This document shows, one piece after another, positions 34,352 through 47,100 of a stretch of DNA of 64,000 bases. The stretch lies in assembly GCA_937891825.1 (NCBI GenBank), contig CALAHN010000136.1, positions 1 to 64,000 of the forward strand. The letters run 5' to 3'. The notes below the pieces were generated by a model that saw nothing but the letters and a program-made list of their open reading frames with translations, searched no databases and was not told the DNA's origin. The number at the start of each line of letters is the position of its first letter. Within the stretch, counting starts at the first letter, position 1. The translations under genes were made by a program, and so were the position numbers. This DNA comes from an uncultured Alphaproteobacteria bacterium (lineage in GTDB: Bacteria > Pseudomonadota > Alphaproteobacteria > Bin95).

Positions 34352-34531
34352 CGTTCGCTCTCCCGAAAACTGTTCGCCGTCTCAGGCGTTGAGACAGACC
34401 TTCCGATATAGAGACGCGAAGGCCCGGACGCAACCGAAGCTGCGCCCATTCGGGCCGCAAACCTTGCGCCTCGGGCGTCGGCGTCCTAATCCTCACCCCT
34501 GTTCGACGCCCGCAACGGAGAGACATCGCCC
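34352..34531. promoter_or_regulatory. Divergent intergenic region with a small inverted repeat
   Basis: This 180-bp gap separates the divergent yajC and MscS genes, so it should carry both promoters. GTCTCA (34379-34384) and TGAGAC (34390-34395) form a 6-bp inverted repeat with a 5-nt centre, a possible operator; no regulator is encoded nearby. I cannot place promoter boxes with confidence. Confidence 0.3.
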
Positions 34532-36802
34532 GTGCGCACCTGGTTTTTTGCGCTTTGCCTGCTGCTGCTCGCCGGTTTGACGGCGATAGCGCCGACCGTC
34601 GCGTCCGCCCAGGCCCCAGCCCCAGCCCCAGACGCCGCCGCCGCCTCAGCTGCGACGCCGACCGCCGCAGAGCAGGCCCAGGCCCTGGCGGAGGCCCTGA
34701 AGGACCCAATCGTCCGCGAAGCCTTGATCCGGGAGTTGGAACGGGCAGGCGCGCCGGCGGCGGAAGCCGAAGATGGGCCGCGGGCGCCGGACGCCGAAAC
34801 GGCGCCGGTATCCTTCGGCCGCCGGATTGCCGAGGCGACCCAGGGCGCGGCGGAAGGGATCGCCGGCGGCGTGACCCAATTTCTACGCGGCCTCGCCAGC
34901 GCGCCCGCGGTTTTCGCCAATTTCTCCGGCGCGGAGGTTGCGGTTCTCTATGAGGCGCTGCTGGAGCTGGCGTTGATTATCGCCATCACCGTCAGCGCGT
35001 TCTTCGTTCTCCGAACGGTCGGCAAGCGATTCGACCGGCGCATGGGCGCCCGGGCAGAGGCGGTCGGCCTGTTGCGCACGAGCGTTCTCGTCCTGGCGTC
35101 GTTTTCGGCGGATGTGCTTGTGGTGCTGGGCGCCTGGGCGCTCGGCTATCTGCTGGCGGTCGCCGCGATCGGCGAATTCGGCCAGATCGGCATTCGCCAG
35201 ACGCTCTATCTGAATGCGTTCCTGGTCGTCGAGTGCGTCAAGGTGGGGTTGCGCCTGGTGCTGTCGCCGACGACGACGGCGCTCCGGCCGATCGCCATCC
35301 CCGATCGCGCAGCCAAGATCCTGAACATCTGGCTCAGCGTCGTCGTCAGCCTCCTGGGCTATGGCCAGTTGCTGGTCGTGCCGATTGTCGCCCAGCACGT
35401 CTCCTGGTCGGCCGGACAGTCGGTCGACGTCGTCATCTCGATGCTCGCCGTGCTGACCCTCGCGGCGCTGGTCCTGTCCAGTCGGAAGTCGGTCTCGCGC
35501 TGGTTGCTGGAAGACAGGAACATGGCCCAGGGCGCCGGTCTGTATCAAACCATGGGCCGCTACTGGCATGTGCCGGTCCTGCTATATCTCCTCGCATTGC
35601 TGTCGATTGTCGCCGCCCGGCCGGATGGGGTCCTGCTGCCGGTGCTCGGCGCGTCGCTTCAGATCGTCGGGGCGATCGTCTTCGGCTCGATCGTCGTGAC
35701 CGGCATTTCCCGCTCGATCCAGCGCGGCGTGCATCTGCCCGAAAACGTCGCCCGGCGCCTGCCCGCGCTCGAGACCCGCCTCAACCGGTTGGCGCCTCTG
35801 GCCCTTTCCGGCATCCGCCTGCTGATCCTGACCTGCGTGCTGCTGTTCGCGCTGCATACGATCGGCGCGATCGACATGCGGTCCTGGCTGGAGAGCCAGG
35901 TCGGCGTCACGGTGACCGGGCGGCTGATCAGCGTCGCCCTGTTGCTTGCCGGGGCGATCCTGGTCTGGCTGGCGGTCTCCTCCTGGATCGACTATCGGCT
36001 CAACCCGGATTTCGGCAGCGTTCCGTCGACGCGGGAACAGACCTTGCTCGCCCTGGCGCGGAATGCGCTCACCATCGCCATGATCGCGATCACGTTGATG
36101 TTCGTGCTGTCGGAACTGGGGGTCGATATCGCGCCCTTGATCGCGTCCGCCGGCGTCATCGGCCTCGCGATCGGCTTCGGGGCGCAGAAGCTGGTGCAGG
36201 ACATCATCACCGGCATCTTCATCCAGTTCGAAAATGCCATGAATGTCGGCGATATCGTGACGACTGGCGGCACGACTGGCACGGTGGAGCGGCTGACGAT
36301 CCGCTCGGTCAGTCTGCGCGACCTGCATGGGGCCTTCCACATCATCCCGTTTTCGTCGGTCGATCAGGTGACGAACTTCAACCGGGGCTTCGGCCAGTAT
36401 GTCTGCGATATGGGCATCGCCTACCGGGAGAATATCGACGAGGCCAAGCAGGCCATGTTCGACGCCTTCGAGGAACTGCGCGCCCAACCGGAATGGGCGC
36501 CGGATATCCTGGAGGACATGATGTGGTTCGGCGTCGTCCAGTTCGGCGACAATGCAGTGGTGCTGCGGTCGCGCATCAAGTGCGTCGCCGGCAAGCAATT
36601 CCCGATCGGCCGCGCCTATAACGCGATCCTGAAGCGCATCTTCGACGAGCGCGGCATCGAAATCCCGTTCCCGCATCGGACGATCTATTTCGGCGAGGAC
36701 AAGAACGGGAACGCGCCCGCCGGGCGACTGGCGATCACGAGGGCGGATAGGGCGCCCGCCAAGCCGAAACCGGATGACGGGACCGAAGCGGCCGGCCGCT
36801 GA
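34532..36802 (+). CDS. MscS-family mechanosensitive channel, large form
   Basis: 756 residues from a GTG start. A signal peptide (FFALCLLLLAGLTAIAPTVASA) is followed by an Ala/Pro-rich periplasmic segment, then about ten membrane helices. The pore helix and lining are in APLIASAGVIGLAIGFGAQKLVQDIITGIFIQFENAMNVGD, spelled here in pieces: GVIGLAIGFGAQ is the TM3 pore helix and QFENAMNVGD starts the cytoplasmic beta domain. YbiO-type members gate solute efflux under osmotic downshock. It stands alone between yajC (divergent) and ispE (convergent). The extended N-terminal half is typical of large MscS paralogues. Confidence 0.9.
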   Translation: MRTWFFALCLLLLAGLTAIAPTVASAQAPAPAPDAAAASAATPTAAEQAQALAEALKDPIVREALIRELERAGAPAAEAEDGPRAPDAETAPVSFGRRIAEATQGAAEGIAGGVTQFLRGLASAPAVFANFSGAEVAVLYEALLELALIIAITVSAFFVLRTVGKRFDRRMGARAEAVGLLRTSVLVLASFSADVLVVLGAWALGYLLAVAAIGEFGQIGIRQTLYLNAFLVVECVKVGLRLVLSPTTTALRPIAIPDRAAKILNIWLSVVVSLLGYGQLLVVPIVAQHVSWSAGQSVDVVISMLAVLTLAALVLSSRKSVSRWLLEDRNMAQGAGLYQTMGRYWHVPVLLYLLALLSIVAARPDGVLLPVLGASLQIVGAIVFGSIVVTGISRSIQRGVHLPENVARRLPALETRLNRLAPLALSGIRLLILTCVLLFALHTIGAIDMRSWLESQVGVTVTGRLISVALLLAGAILVWLAVSSWIDYRLNPDFGSVPSTREQTLLALARNALTIAMIAITLMFVLSELGVDIAPLIASAGVIGLAIGFGAQKLVQDIITGIFIQFENAMNVGDIVTTGGTTGTVERLTIRSVSLRDLHGAFHIIPFSSVDQVTNFNRGFGQYVCDMGIAYRENIDEAKQAMFDAFEELRAQPEWAPDILEDMMWFGVVQFGDNAVVLRSRIKCVAGKQFPIGRAYNAILKRIFDERGIEIPFPHRTIYFGEDKNGNAPAGRLAITRADRAPAKPKPDDGTEAAGR

Positions 36803-36826
36803 AGCCGCGCGCGCCTCGGCTGCCAG

Positions 36827-37708
36827 TCAGACCCGGTTCAGGCAGGCGGGCTGGACCCACCATCCAGGACGCGCCCGCCGGAGGGCCTTCGCCGCCAGGC
36901 GCGCGGCCTCGGCCGTCGGGTGCAGGGCGAAACAGGTGGCGCCCGAGCCGCTCATGCCGGCGAAGAGCGCGCCGGGCGCCAGCGCTTCCAGCGTGCATAC
37001 GATGCCGGGGGCGACGGTCGTCGCGGCCGCAGTCAGGTCATTGCCGAAAATCCGGAGGTCGACCGCCAGCGCTGCCGGCGTGTCATAGCGCTTGGCCAGA
37101 GCTGCGGGTTCGGAGAACTTCCCCCGACGCGCCTGGAAGACGGCTGGCGTCGCTACAGGCGCGCCGCAATTGGCCAGCACGGCCGGGAGCGGCGGGAGAT
37201 GGGGGGCAGGTCCCAACGTTTCGCCAATGCCGCCGACGCGGGCCGGAGCGCCGCCGAGGCACATCGGCACATCGGCGCCGAGCGTCAGCGCCAGGGCGGC
37301 AAGGTCGGGATCGTCCTCGGGCATGCCCGCCAGCGCCGCCATCAGGCGGAGCACGGCCGCGGCGTCCGCCGATCCGCCGCCGATGCCGGAAGCGACGGGC
37401 AGGCGCTTCCAGAGGCGAATGTCGACGGCCGTCCCGCCGAAGCGGCCGATGAACCGCTCCGCCGCCTGAACGACGAGATTATCGGGCGTCGCGGTCCCTG
37501 CGAGCGCAGGCCCGAACGGCCCGGAAACCTGAAGCTTCGTCGTCCGTCCCGGCCGGAGCGCGATATGGTCGCCGATGTCGGCGAACGCGACGAGGCTGTC
37601 GAGCAGGTGGTAACCGTCGGCCCGCCTGCCGACGACCCGCAGGCCGAGATTGATCTTGGCCTGCGCCCTGGTCAGGCGCCAGGGCCCGGCCTCAGCCGCC
37701 CTTGCCAT
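36827..37708 (-). CDS. ispE: 4-diphosphocytidyl-2-C-methyl-D-erythritol kinase
   Basis: 293 residues from the ATG at 37708; a start at 37756 is possible but adds a basic Arg/Lys tail (RRRKAQPRNR) absent from the family and increases overlap with the TPR gene to 65 nt. AKINLGLRVVGRRADGYH is the N-terminal signature and LPVASGIGGGSADAAA the GHMP-kinase phosphate loop. It phosphorylates CDP-ME in the non-mevalonate isoprenoid pathway. A late GMSGSGATCF is the third conserved motif. It overlaps the end of the TPR gene by 17 nt, which suggests co-transcription. Essential housekeeping enzyme in such bacteria. Confidence 0.92.
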   Translation of the reverse strand: MARAAEAGPWRLTRAQAKINLGLRVVGRRADGYHLLDSLVAFADIGDHIALRPGRTTKLQVSGPFGPALAGTATPDNLVVQAAERFIGRFGGTAVDIRLWKRLPVASGIGGGSADAAAVLRLMAALAGMPEDDPDLAALALTLGADVPMCLGGAPARVGGIGETLGPAPHLPPLPAVLANCGAPVATPAVFQARRGKFSEPAALAKRYDTPAALAVDLRIFGNDLTAAATTVAPGIVCTLEALAPGALFAGMSGSGATCFALHPTAEAARLAAKALRRARPGWWVQPACLNRV

Positions 37709-39401
37709 CCGGTTTCGCGGCTGGGCTTTGCGGCGCCGAAGCTTCCGGGCAACCATCGAGGCCGCATTTCAGCTTTTCCTCGATGACCGGGATCAGTTTT
37801 TCCTCTGGCTTGAACGACAGCGCCCGGCGCCATTGGAACCGAGCTTCGCGGGTGCGGCCGACTTGCCAGTAGGCGTCGCCCAGATGTTCGTTGATGACGG
37901 GGTCGAGCGGCTGCAGCGCTACGGCTTTCTCCAGGGTCGCGGCCGCCTCGACATAATCGCCCGAGCGATATTGCGCCCAGCCCAGGCTGTCGCGGATAAA
38001 GCCGTCCTCCGGGCGGAGTTCGACGGCGCGCGCGACCATGCCGCGGGCTCGCTCAAGATGCTCGCCCCGGTCGACCCAGGTGTAGCCGAGATAGTTCAGC
38101 ACCAGCGGCTCATCGCCCAGGGTCTCGAGGGCGGCCAGGAAATCCTGTTCCGCGCCCGCCCAGTCGCCGGACCGCTCCAGCGCGACGCCGCGGGCATAGC
38201 GCAGCCAGCCGTCGTCGGGCCCAAGCCCGCCCTTGCGGGTTATCGCCTTGTTGTAGGCCGCGACGGCTTCAGGAAAGCGCATGGCGCCGCGGAGCATGTG
38301 GCCAAGCTGGATCGCCGGCTCCGCCTCATCGGGGGCCGCGGCCACGACGGCTTCCAGCGCGGCCACGGCCAGGTCGACATCGCCGGCGTCATCCAGGCTC
38401 TGGGCGGCGCGCATGGGCGCGCGCCAGGCATAATCGCCGACCGTCGGCACGGCCGCATAGGCTTTGGCCGCTCCTGCATGGTCGCCAAGGGCTTCCAGGG
38501 TCTGGGCGATCGTGAACAGGGTCGCCGGCTCGTCGTCGCGAAGGACGGCGGAGAGCTGGGCATAGATCAGGGCCTGGGGATATTGCCGGTCCGAGTACAA
38601 GCTGCCGGCAAAATTGTAGAACGCCTCGGCGAGGCCTGCAGCGGGGGTTCGGGCGATCAGGCCGACTGCATCCGTATCGTCGGCGTTCACGGCGCCCGGC
38701 GCGGCTTTCGCGAAGGTTTCCGCCGCCAGGTCCGCCATGCCATTCCGCTTGTAGAAGCCGGCGACGACCTGAACCAGGCGCGGGGAGGGCGTGCGCTCCT
38801 CGGCGGCCGCCGCCGCCATGGCTTCCTCATACATCCAGCGCGCGACGTCGATGCGGCCGGATTGCTCGGCCATCAGGCCGGCATGCATCACCAGCAGCAC
38901 CTTCAGGCCCTGCATGTCCTTGGCGGAGTCGGTCAAAAGCTTGGCGCCGGCGTCGACTTCTCCCGCGCCGGCCTTGGCCCAGGCTTGCGCCAGCAGCGCC
39001 ACGACCGTGGACAGGCCGTTCTCGCGCGCGGCGTCCGCCAACGCCGCGGCGCCGGCGAAGTCGCCAGCGACGAAGCGCGACGTCAAGCGGATCAGGCCGA
39101 CCGGGAAATTGTCGTCGCCGGCCGACGCCAGCGCTTCCGCGCCCGGCTCTGCCGCCTTGAAGTCGCCGTCGGCGATCTGCAGGCGCACGACCCGCCGCCG
39201 CAGCGCCGGCGTCGCGGGCGCAAGCTCAAGGGCGCGGCCAAGCTCCCGAACCGCAACCGACCCATCGCCCCGCCGTTCGGCGATATGTCCGGCGAGGTAG
39301 GAGCCGGAAAAGCCGTCCGGCGGCGCCTCGACCGCCTGGGCGGCGAAGGCCGTCGAGGCGGCGAGGACGATCACGCTGGTTCGCAACATTGCTCGGTTCA
39401 T
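37692..39401 (-). CDS. Exported tetratricopeptide-repeat protein
   Basis: 569 residues. A signal peptide (VIVLAASTAFAAQA, cleaved about residue 23) is followed by a long series of ~34-residue helical hairpins with TPR spacing, e.g. FPEAVAAYNKAITRKGG, AEQDFLAALETLGDEPLVLNYLGY and DYVEAAATLEKAVALQPLDP. It therefore works in the periplasm, or as a lipid-free envelope protein, as a protein-binding scaffold; I see no enzymatic domain. In alphaproteobacteria a TPR gene of this kind commonly lies between the ETF-QO and ispE genes, as here. Gap to the ETF-QO gene is 6 nt. Exact partner unknown. Confidence 0.82.
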   Translation of the reverse strand: MNRAMLRTSVIVLAASTAFAAQAVEAPPDGFSGSYLAGHIAERRGDGSVAVRELGRALELAPATPALRRRVVRLQIADGDFKAAEPGAEALASAGDDNFPVGLIRLTSRFVAGDFAGAAALADAARENGLSTVVALLAQAWAKAGAGEVDAGAKLLTDSAKDMQGLKVLLVMHAGLMAEQSGRIDVARWMYEEAMAAAAAEERTPSPRLVQVVAGFYKRNGMADLAAETFAKAAPGAVNADDTDAVGLIARTPAAGLAEAFYNFAGSLYSDRQYPQALIYAQLSAVLRDDEPATLFTIAQTLEALGDHAGAAKAYAAVPTVGDYAWRAPMRAAQSLDDAGDVDLAVAALEAVVAAAPDEAEPAIQLGHMLRGAMRFPEAVAAYNKAITRKGGLGPDDGWLRYARGVALERSGDWAGAEQDFLAALETLGDEPLVLNYLGYTWVDRGEHLERARGMVARAVELRPEDGFIRDSLGWAQYRSGDYVEAAATLEKAVALQPLDPVINEHLGDAYWQVGRTREARFQWRRALSFKPEEKLIPVIEEKLKCGLDGCPEASAPQSPAAKPDGKGG

Positions 39402-39407
39402 GGCTGC

Positions 39408-41054
39408 TCACATATTCGGGTAATTGGGACCGCCGCCGCCTTCTGGCGTGACCCAGACGATATTCTGTGTCGGATCCTTGATGTCGCAAGTCTTGCAGTG
39501 CACGCAGTTCTGGGCGTTGATCTGCAGCCTCGGCTTGCCGGCTTCCTCAACGATTTCATAGACGCCGGCTGGGCAGTAGCGCTGCTCCGGCGCGTCATAG
39601 AGCGCGAGGTTGACGTCGATCGGCACCGAAGCATCCTTCAGCGTGAGGTGGACCGGCTGGTCTTCCTCATGGTTCGTGCTCGAAAGGTAGACGGACGATG
39701 GTTTATCGAAGGTGACGACGCCATCGTATTTCGGATAGTCGATCCTCTTGAACTGAGTCTTCGGCTTCAAGGCGCCATGGTCCGTGCCGTGATGGCTGAG
39801 GGTCCAGGGCGCGCGGCCGCGGAGCAGCAACTGGTCGAAGCCGGCATAGAGCGTGCCCGCGATCATGCCCCACTTGAACGCCGGACGGACGTTGCGGGCG
39901 CGCCGGAGTTCCACATGCAGCCAGGACGCCCGGTAGCGGTCCGGGTAGGCTGTCAACTCATCATGGCCCTCACGGCCCTCGGCGATGGCCGCGAACGCGG
40001 CTTCGGCCGCGAGCATGCCGGACTTCATGGCGGCATGGCTGCCCTTGATGCGCGGCATGTTGAGGAATCCGGCGTCGCAGCCGATCAGGCAGCCGCCGGG
40101 GAAGACCAGCTTCGGCAGGGACTGCACGCCGCCTTCGTTCAGCGCCCGGGAGCCATAGGCGATGCGCTTGCCGCCTTCCAGCGTGCGCCGGATCAGCGGA
40201 TGCGACTTGTAGCGCTGGAATTCGTCATAGGGCGACAGATAAGGGTTCTGGTAATCCAGGCCGACGACATAGCCGATCGCCACCTGATTGTTCTCCAGAT
40301 GATAGAGGAAAGATCCGCCATAGGTCCGGCGGTCCATGGGATATCCTGCCGTGTGCATCACCAGGCCTTGCTGGTGCTTTTCCGGCTCGACCTCCCACAG
40401 TTCCTTGATGCCGATGCCATAGGTCTGCGGCTGGACATCCTTGCGGAGGTTGAATTTCTCCATCAGGCGCTTGCCGAGATGGCCGCGCACGCCTTCCGCG
40501 AAGAACGTATACTTGGCGTGCAGCTCGATGCCCGGCTCATGATTGCCCTTGGGCTGGCCGTCCTTGCCGATGCCCATGTCGCCCGTCGCGACGCCTTTTA
40601 CCGAACCGTCGTCGTGATACAGGATCTCGCCGGCGGCGAAGCCCGGATAGATTTCGACGCCCAGGCCTTCCGCCTGCTCCGCCAGCCAGCGGCAGACATT
40701 GCCCAGGCTGACGATGAAATTCCCGTGGTTCTTCATCGCCGGAATCATGGCGATATTGGGCACCCGCCAACCGCCGCCCTTGCTGTCGAGGAAATAGAAC
40801 TTGTCGTCCGTGACAGGCGTGTTCAGCGGCGCGCCGAGGTCTTTCCAGTCCGGCAGCAATTCGTTGAGCGCGCGGGGATCGAGCACGGCGCCGGACAGGA
40901 TGTGCGCGCCGATCTCGGAGCCTTTTTCCAGGACGCAGACACTGATCTCGCTGTCATTCTCGGCTGCAAGCTGCTTCAGCCGGATCGCCGCTGACAGCCC
41001 AGCCGGGCCGCCGCCCACGATAACGACATCGAATTCCATGCTTTCACGTTCCAT
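39408..41054 (-). CDS. Electron transfer flavoprotein-ubiquinone oxidoreductase
   Basis: 548 residues from the ATG at 41054 (GAGAGG ribosome site); an ATG 15 nt later is also possible. [17 protein letters not shown] is the FAD motif; the middle contains the ubiquinone-binding and amphipathic membrane-dipping region ([16 protein letters not shown]), and the C-terminal cluster site is [13 protein letters not shown] with a further Cys in YCPAGVYE. It passes electrons from acyl-CoA and other dehydrogenases via ETF to ubiquinone in the inner membrane. Highly conserved with mitochondrial ETFDH. No ETF genes are next to it. Confidence 0.95.
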   Translation of the reverse strand: MERESMEFDVVIVGGGPAGLSAAIRLKQLAAENDSEISVCVLEKGSEIGAHILSGAVLDPRALNELLPDWKDLGAPLNTPVTDDKFYFLDSKGGGWRVPNIAMIPAMKNHGNFIVSLGNVCRWLAEQAEGLGVEIYPGFAAGEILYHDDGSVKGVATGDMGIGKDGQPKGNHEPGIELHAKYTFFAEGVRGHLGKRLMEKFNLRKDVQPQTYGIGIKELWEVEPEKHQQGLVMHTAGYPMDRRTYGGSFLYHLENNQVAIGYVVGLDYQNPYLSPYDEFQRYKSHPLIRRTLEGGKRIAYGSRALNEGGVQSLPKLVFPGGCLIGCDAGFLNMPRIKGSHAAMKSGMLAAEAAFAAIAEGREGHDELTAYPDRYRASWLHVELRRARNVRPAFKWGMIAGTLYAGFDQLLLRGRAPWTLSHHGTDHGALKPKTQFKRIDYPKYDGVVTFDKPSSVYLSSTNHEEDQPVHLTLKDASVPIDVNLALYDAPEQRYCPAGVYEIVEEAGKPRLQINAQNCVHCKTCDIKDPTQNIVWVTPEGGGGPNYPNM

Positions 41055-41127
41055 ATGGGCAAATCCTCTCAACACGCCTAACGTCCCACGAGAATCAGAA
41101 AGATAGGCCAGGAGTTCCAAGCGCGCC

Positions 41128-41961
41128 ATGGCGCATTCGAACATTGCCCCGACTTTGACCCGCGCCGAACTGCTCGCGATGCTGCGCTGGCAGGCGGACG
41201 CCGGCGTGGACGAAGCGGTCGGGCCGGCGCCATGGAACCGCTTCGCTGAAGCGCCGGCCACGGCCGCGACGCCTGCCGCCGACGCCAATGCCGAGGCCAG
41301 CGCCGCCCGGACAGCGCGGCGGCCCGCCCCTGCCGCCGCCGCGCCGGCGCTGTCCGTCGGCGCGCTTGACGATTGCGCCGATCTCGGGAGCTTGCGCGCC
41401 CGGCTCGACGCCTTCGATGGCGGCCAGTTGCAGCGTTTCGCCACGAATACCGTCTTCGGCGACGGCGCGGCAGGCGCTCGGGTCATGCTGGTCGGGGAGG
41501 CGCCCGGCGCCGAGGAAGACCGTCAGGGCGTGCCCTTCGTCGGCCCGAGCGGCAAGCTGCTCGACCGGATGCTGGCGTCGATCGGCCTTGTGCGGTCCGA
41601 CGTCTATATCGCCAACACGCTCTATTGGCGCCCGCCCGGCAACCGGACCCCGACGCCGGAAGAGCGCAACGCCACCCTGCCGTTCCTGATGCGGCAGATC
41701 GAGCTTGTCGGCCCGAAGGTGGTCGTGGCGCTTGGCGGCCCGGCGGCGCAGACCTTGCTGAACGAAACCCAGGGCATTACGCGGCTGCGCGGCCGCTGGT
41801 TCGATTTCAGGACCCGCGCCGGCGCGGCGGGCGGCCTGGCATGCCCGGCGCTGCCGACGTTCCACCCGGCCTTCCTGCTGCGCCAGCCGGCTCAGAAGCG
41901 GCAGGTCTGGCAGGACCTGCGCGCCATCCGCGCAAAACTGGATGCGCTTGGCGGCGCCTGA
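41128..41961 (+). CDS. Uracil-DNA glycosylase family 4-like, without iron-sulfur cysteines
   Basis: 277 residues. The first ~80 are Ala/Pro-rich and low in structure. The catalytic domain has [18 protein letters not shown] (motif A of family 4) and [11 protein letters not shown] (the HPA motif with the catalytic His). Family 4 enzymes carry four cysteines for a 4Fe-4S cluster; here the protein contains only two Cys (DDCAD and LACPA), and the two positions normally seen as CRPPGN and the CLPF-type helix read YWRPPGN and NATLPFL. It would remove uracil from DNA by a fold without the cluster, or have changed role. Starts 73 nt from the divergent ETF-QO. Confidence 0.8.
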   Translation: MAHSNIAPTLTRAELLAMLRWQADAGVDEAVGPAPWNRFAEAPATAATPAADANAEASAARTARRPAPAAAAPALSVGALDDCADLGSLRARLDAFDGGQLQRFATNTVFGDGAAGARVMLVGEAPGAEEDRQGVPFVGPSGKLLDRMLASIGLVRSDVYIANTLYWRPPGNRTPTPEERNATLPFLMRQIELVGPKVVVALGGPAAQTLLNETQGITRLRGRWFDFRTRAGAAGGLACPALPTFHPAFLLRQPAQKRQVWQDLRAIRAKLDALGGA

Positions 41962-41972
41962 CTGACCGCGGC

Positions 41973-43409
41973 TCAGGCGGCGGCCGTGCCGCCGATCGTG
42001 ACCCCTTCCATCAGCAGCGTCGGCTGGCCGACGCCGACCGGCACGCCCTGTCCGGACTTGCCGCAGACGCCGATGCCGGCGTCCAGCGCCAGGTCGTTCC
42101 CGATCATCCTGACCTGCCGCATGGAGGCAGGGCCGTCGCCGATCAGCGTCGCGCCCTTGATCGGCGCGCCAATCTTGCCGTTCTCGATCATGTAGGCCTC
42201 GGAGGCCGCGAAGACATACTTGCCGCTGGTGATGTCGACCTGCCCGCCGCCGAAATTCGTCGCGTAAACGCCTTTCTTGACCGACGCGAGGATCTCCGCC
42301 GGATCCCGGTCGCCGGCGAGCATGAAGGTGTTGGTCATGCGCGGCATCGGTTGATGGGCATAAGATTGGCGCCGGCCGTTGCCGGTCGCCGCCACGCCCA
42401 TCAGGCGGGCGTTCATCCTGTCCTGCATGTAGCCGACGAGACGGCCATCCTCGATCAGGACATTGCGCTGGGTCGGCGTGCCTTCGTCGTCGAAGGCGAG
42501 CGAACCGCGTCGGTCCGCGATCGAACCGTCGTCGACGACCGTCACGCCTTTCGCCGCCACCATTTCGCCCATCATGCCGGAAAACGCCGACGAGCCCTTG
42601 CGGTTGAAGTCGCCTTCAAGGCCGTGGCCGACGGCCTCGTGCAGCATGACGCCCGGCCAGCCGGGGCCAAGCACCACGGTCATTTCGCCCGCCGGGGCCG
42701 GCACGGCCTCCAGCCGGACCAGCGCCTGGCGCAAGGCTTCGTCGGCGGAAGCGCGCCATTGTGCTTCCGTCAGGAATTCCGCGAGCGGCACGCGGCCGCC
42801 CCGCCCGTCGGAGCCGGTCTCCATGCGGTCGCCGCGCTTCACCGTAACCTGCACGTTCACCCGGACGAGGGGGCGCAGATCGGAAGCTTCGCGCCCGTCG
42901 GCCTGCAGGATGCGGATCGCCTGGAGTTCGGCGGAAATCGAAGCCGAAACCTGGGCGACCGCAGGGTCCTTCGCGCGGAGATAGGCGTCGATCTGCTCCA
43001 GCACGCCGACCTTTGCGGAGAAACCGGGCGTCGCCGTCGGGTCGTCGTGGGCATAGAGCGTGCGATTCGCCGGCGCCGGGCTCGCGGCGAGCACGCCGCT
43101 CCGGCCCTTGCCGGCCTCCCTGGCGGTTTCGGCCGCGCGCTCAAGCGCCCGGTCCGAGAGTTCGGCGCCATGGGCATATGCGGCAAATTCGCCGGAGACC
43201 GCGCGCATGCCGAAGCCTTGGGAAACGGAATGGGCGGCGGTGCGCAATTGCCCGTCGTCGAAGGCCAGCATTTCCGACACGCGCCGTTCCAGGAAAAGCT
43301 CGCCGTCGTCGGCGCCGGCCAGGCCTTCGCTAAGCCGCCGCCGGGCTTGGGCATGGCTTAATTCGGTCTCGCCGAAAAACAGGCGGTCGGTCTCCAGAAT
43401 CGGGTCCAT
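41973..43409 (-). CDS. tldD: Metalloprotease TldD
   Basis: 478 residues from the ATG at 43409; the E. coli protein is 481. HEAVGHGLEGD (His257, Glu258, His261) is the zinc-binding motif. The protein heterodimerises with TldE (PmbA) to degrade unfolded peptides and process microcins and CcdA; the partner gene is not in the window. Upstream in-frame codons to 43517 lack a start with a ribosome site, whereas GGAG lies before 43409. Convergent with the glycosylase gene (11-bp gap) and divergent from ctaC. Confidence 0.93.
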   Translation of the reverse strand: MDPILETDRLFFGETELSHAQARRRLSEGLAGADDGELFLERRVSEMLAFDDGQLRTAAHSVSQGFGMRAVSGEFAAYAHGAELSDRALERAAETAREAGKGRSGVLAASPAPANRTLYAHDDPTATPGFSAKVGVLEQIDAYLRAKDPAVAQVSASISAELQAIRILQADGREASDLRPLVRVNVQVTVKRGDRMETGSDGRGGRVPLAEFLTEAQWRASADEALRQALVRLEAVPAPAGEMTVVLGPGWPGVMLHEAVGHGLEGDFNRKGSSAFSGMMGEMVAAKGVTVVDDGSIADRRGSLAFDDEGTPTQRNVLIEDGRLVGYMQDRMNARLMGVAATGNGRRQSYAHQPMPRMTNTFMLAGDRDPAEILASVKKGVYATNFGGGQVDITSGKYVFAASEAYMIENGKIGAPIKGATLIGDGPASMRQVRMIGNDLALDAGIGVCGKSGQGVPVGVGQPTLLMEGVTIGGTAAA

Positions 43410-43626
43410 GCGGCGGTGCTCCAGTCGGCGTGCGGGAATGATCGTAAGGGTAAGGATAGTGCGTCGGGCGGCGGGGGAAATACAGGCAGGGCGCGCTGCG
43501 CAGAAGTTAAGCGACAACCGGTCGCATAGGTTCCCAGAAGTGCATGGATAGTGTAGCTAGTCCAAGATCGTGGCTAACCGTCGACGGCGGGCGTGACGCT
43601 TGACCGATGCGAGCGAGGCAGAAGTG

Positions 43627-46157
<2,531 letters not shown>

Positions 46158-46191
46158 CCCCGCGCGGCATAGAGGACAACGCCACACCGCC

Positions 46192-47100
46192 ATGTCGGAT
46201 ATAGCAACATCATCGCTGACGGCCGTTCGGGACATCGAGCCAGGCGTGCGTGACTTCGTGGCGCTTCTGAAGCCGCGGGTGATGTCGCTTGTCGTGTTCT
46301 CCGGGGCTGTCGGCGTGGCGCTGGCGCCGGGCGACATCCACCCGGTGATCGCCATGGTCGCCATCCTGTGCATCGCGGTCGGCGCCGGCGCTTCCGGCGC
46401 GATCAACATGTGGTTCGATTCCGACATTGACGCCGTGATGGCGCGGACCCAGTCCCGCCCGATCCCGGCGGGCCGCATGCCGCGCGACGCGGCCCTGGCG
46501 TTCGGCTGCATCCTGGCGGCCGGATCGGTCGGGCTGATGGCGGTTGCGGTCAATTTCGCGGCGGCCGGCCTGCTCGCCTTCACGATCCTGTTCTATGTGC
46601 TGGTCTACACGATGTGGCTGAAGCGCCTGACGCCGCAGAACATCGTGATCGGCGGCGCCGCCGGCGCCTTCCCGCCGATGATCGGCTGGGCCGCGGTCAC
46701 GGGCGATATCGGTCTGGGCGGCGTCGTGCTGTTCCTGATCATCTTCTTCTGGACGCCGCCGCATTTCTGGGCGCTGGCGCTGTATCGCTGCGGCGACTAC
46801 GCCAAGGCCGGCGTGCCGATGCTGCCGGTCGTCGCCGGCAGGGACGAAACCCGCAAGCAGATCCTGATCTACAGTCTGATCGTCGCCCCGCTCGGCGTCG
46901 TTCCGGCGGTGATGGGCTTGGCGAGCTTGTACTATGGCGGGTTCGCGGCCCTGCTGGGGCTGGGCTTCGTCGGTCTGGCGGCGCGGCTGTACCGGTCCGA
47001 TTCCGATCGTCATGCGAAGGGCCTGTTCGGGTTCTCGATCCTTTACCTGTTCCTGCTGCTTGCCGGCCTTCTGGTCGATCATAGTGTGGGGATCCTCTGA
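46192..47100 (+). CDS. ctaB: Protohaem IX farnesyltransferase (haem O synthase)
   Basis: 302 residues, UbiA-type with about nine membrane helices. [21 protein letters not shown] carries the first DxxxD prenyl-diphosphate-binding motif and RRLTPQN-like [19 protein letters not shown] the second loop. It adds the farnesyl chain to haem B, giving haem O, precursor of haem A for subunit I. Its stop overlaps the next small gene by 1 nt (TGATG-like overlap at 47100). Standard length. Sits between the catalytic subunits and the copper chaperone, as usual in alphaproteobacteria. Confidence 0.95.
   Translation: MSDIATSSLTAVRDIEPGVRDFVALLKPRVMSLVVFSGAVGVALAPGDIHPVIAMVAILCIAVGAGASGAINMWFDSDIDAVMARTQSRPIPAGRMPRDAALAFGCILAAGSVGLMAVAVNFAAAGLLAFTILFYVLVYTMWLKRLTPQNIVIGGAAGAFPPMIGWAAVTGDIGLGGVVLFLIIFFWTPPHFWALALYRCGDYAKAGVPMLPVVAGRDETRKQILIYSLIVAPLGVVPAVMGLASLYYGGFAALLGLGFVGLAARLYRSDSDRHAKGLFGFSILYLFLLLAGLLVDHSVGIL

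Noticed and set aside
34600-34640. A CCCCAG-type microsatellite
   Set aside because: It only encodes an Ala-Pro linker after the signal peptide of the MscS protein and is too short to suggest phase variation.
37650-40994. An 1114-codon open frame on the plus strand
   Set aside because: It is antisense to the ispE end, TPR and ETF-QO genes, which have clear motifs. The antisense protein has none.
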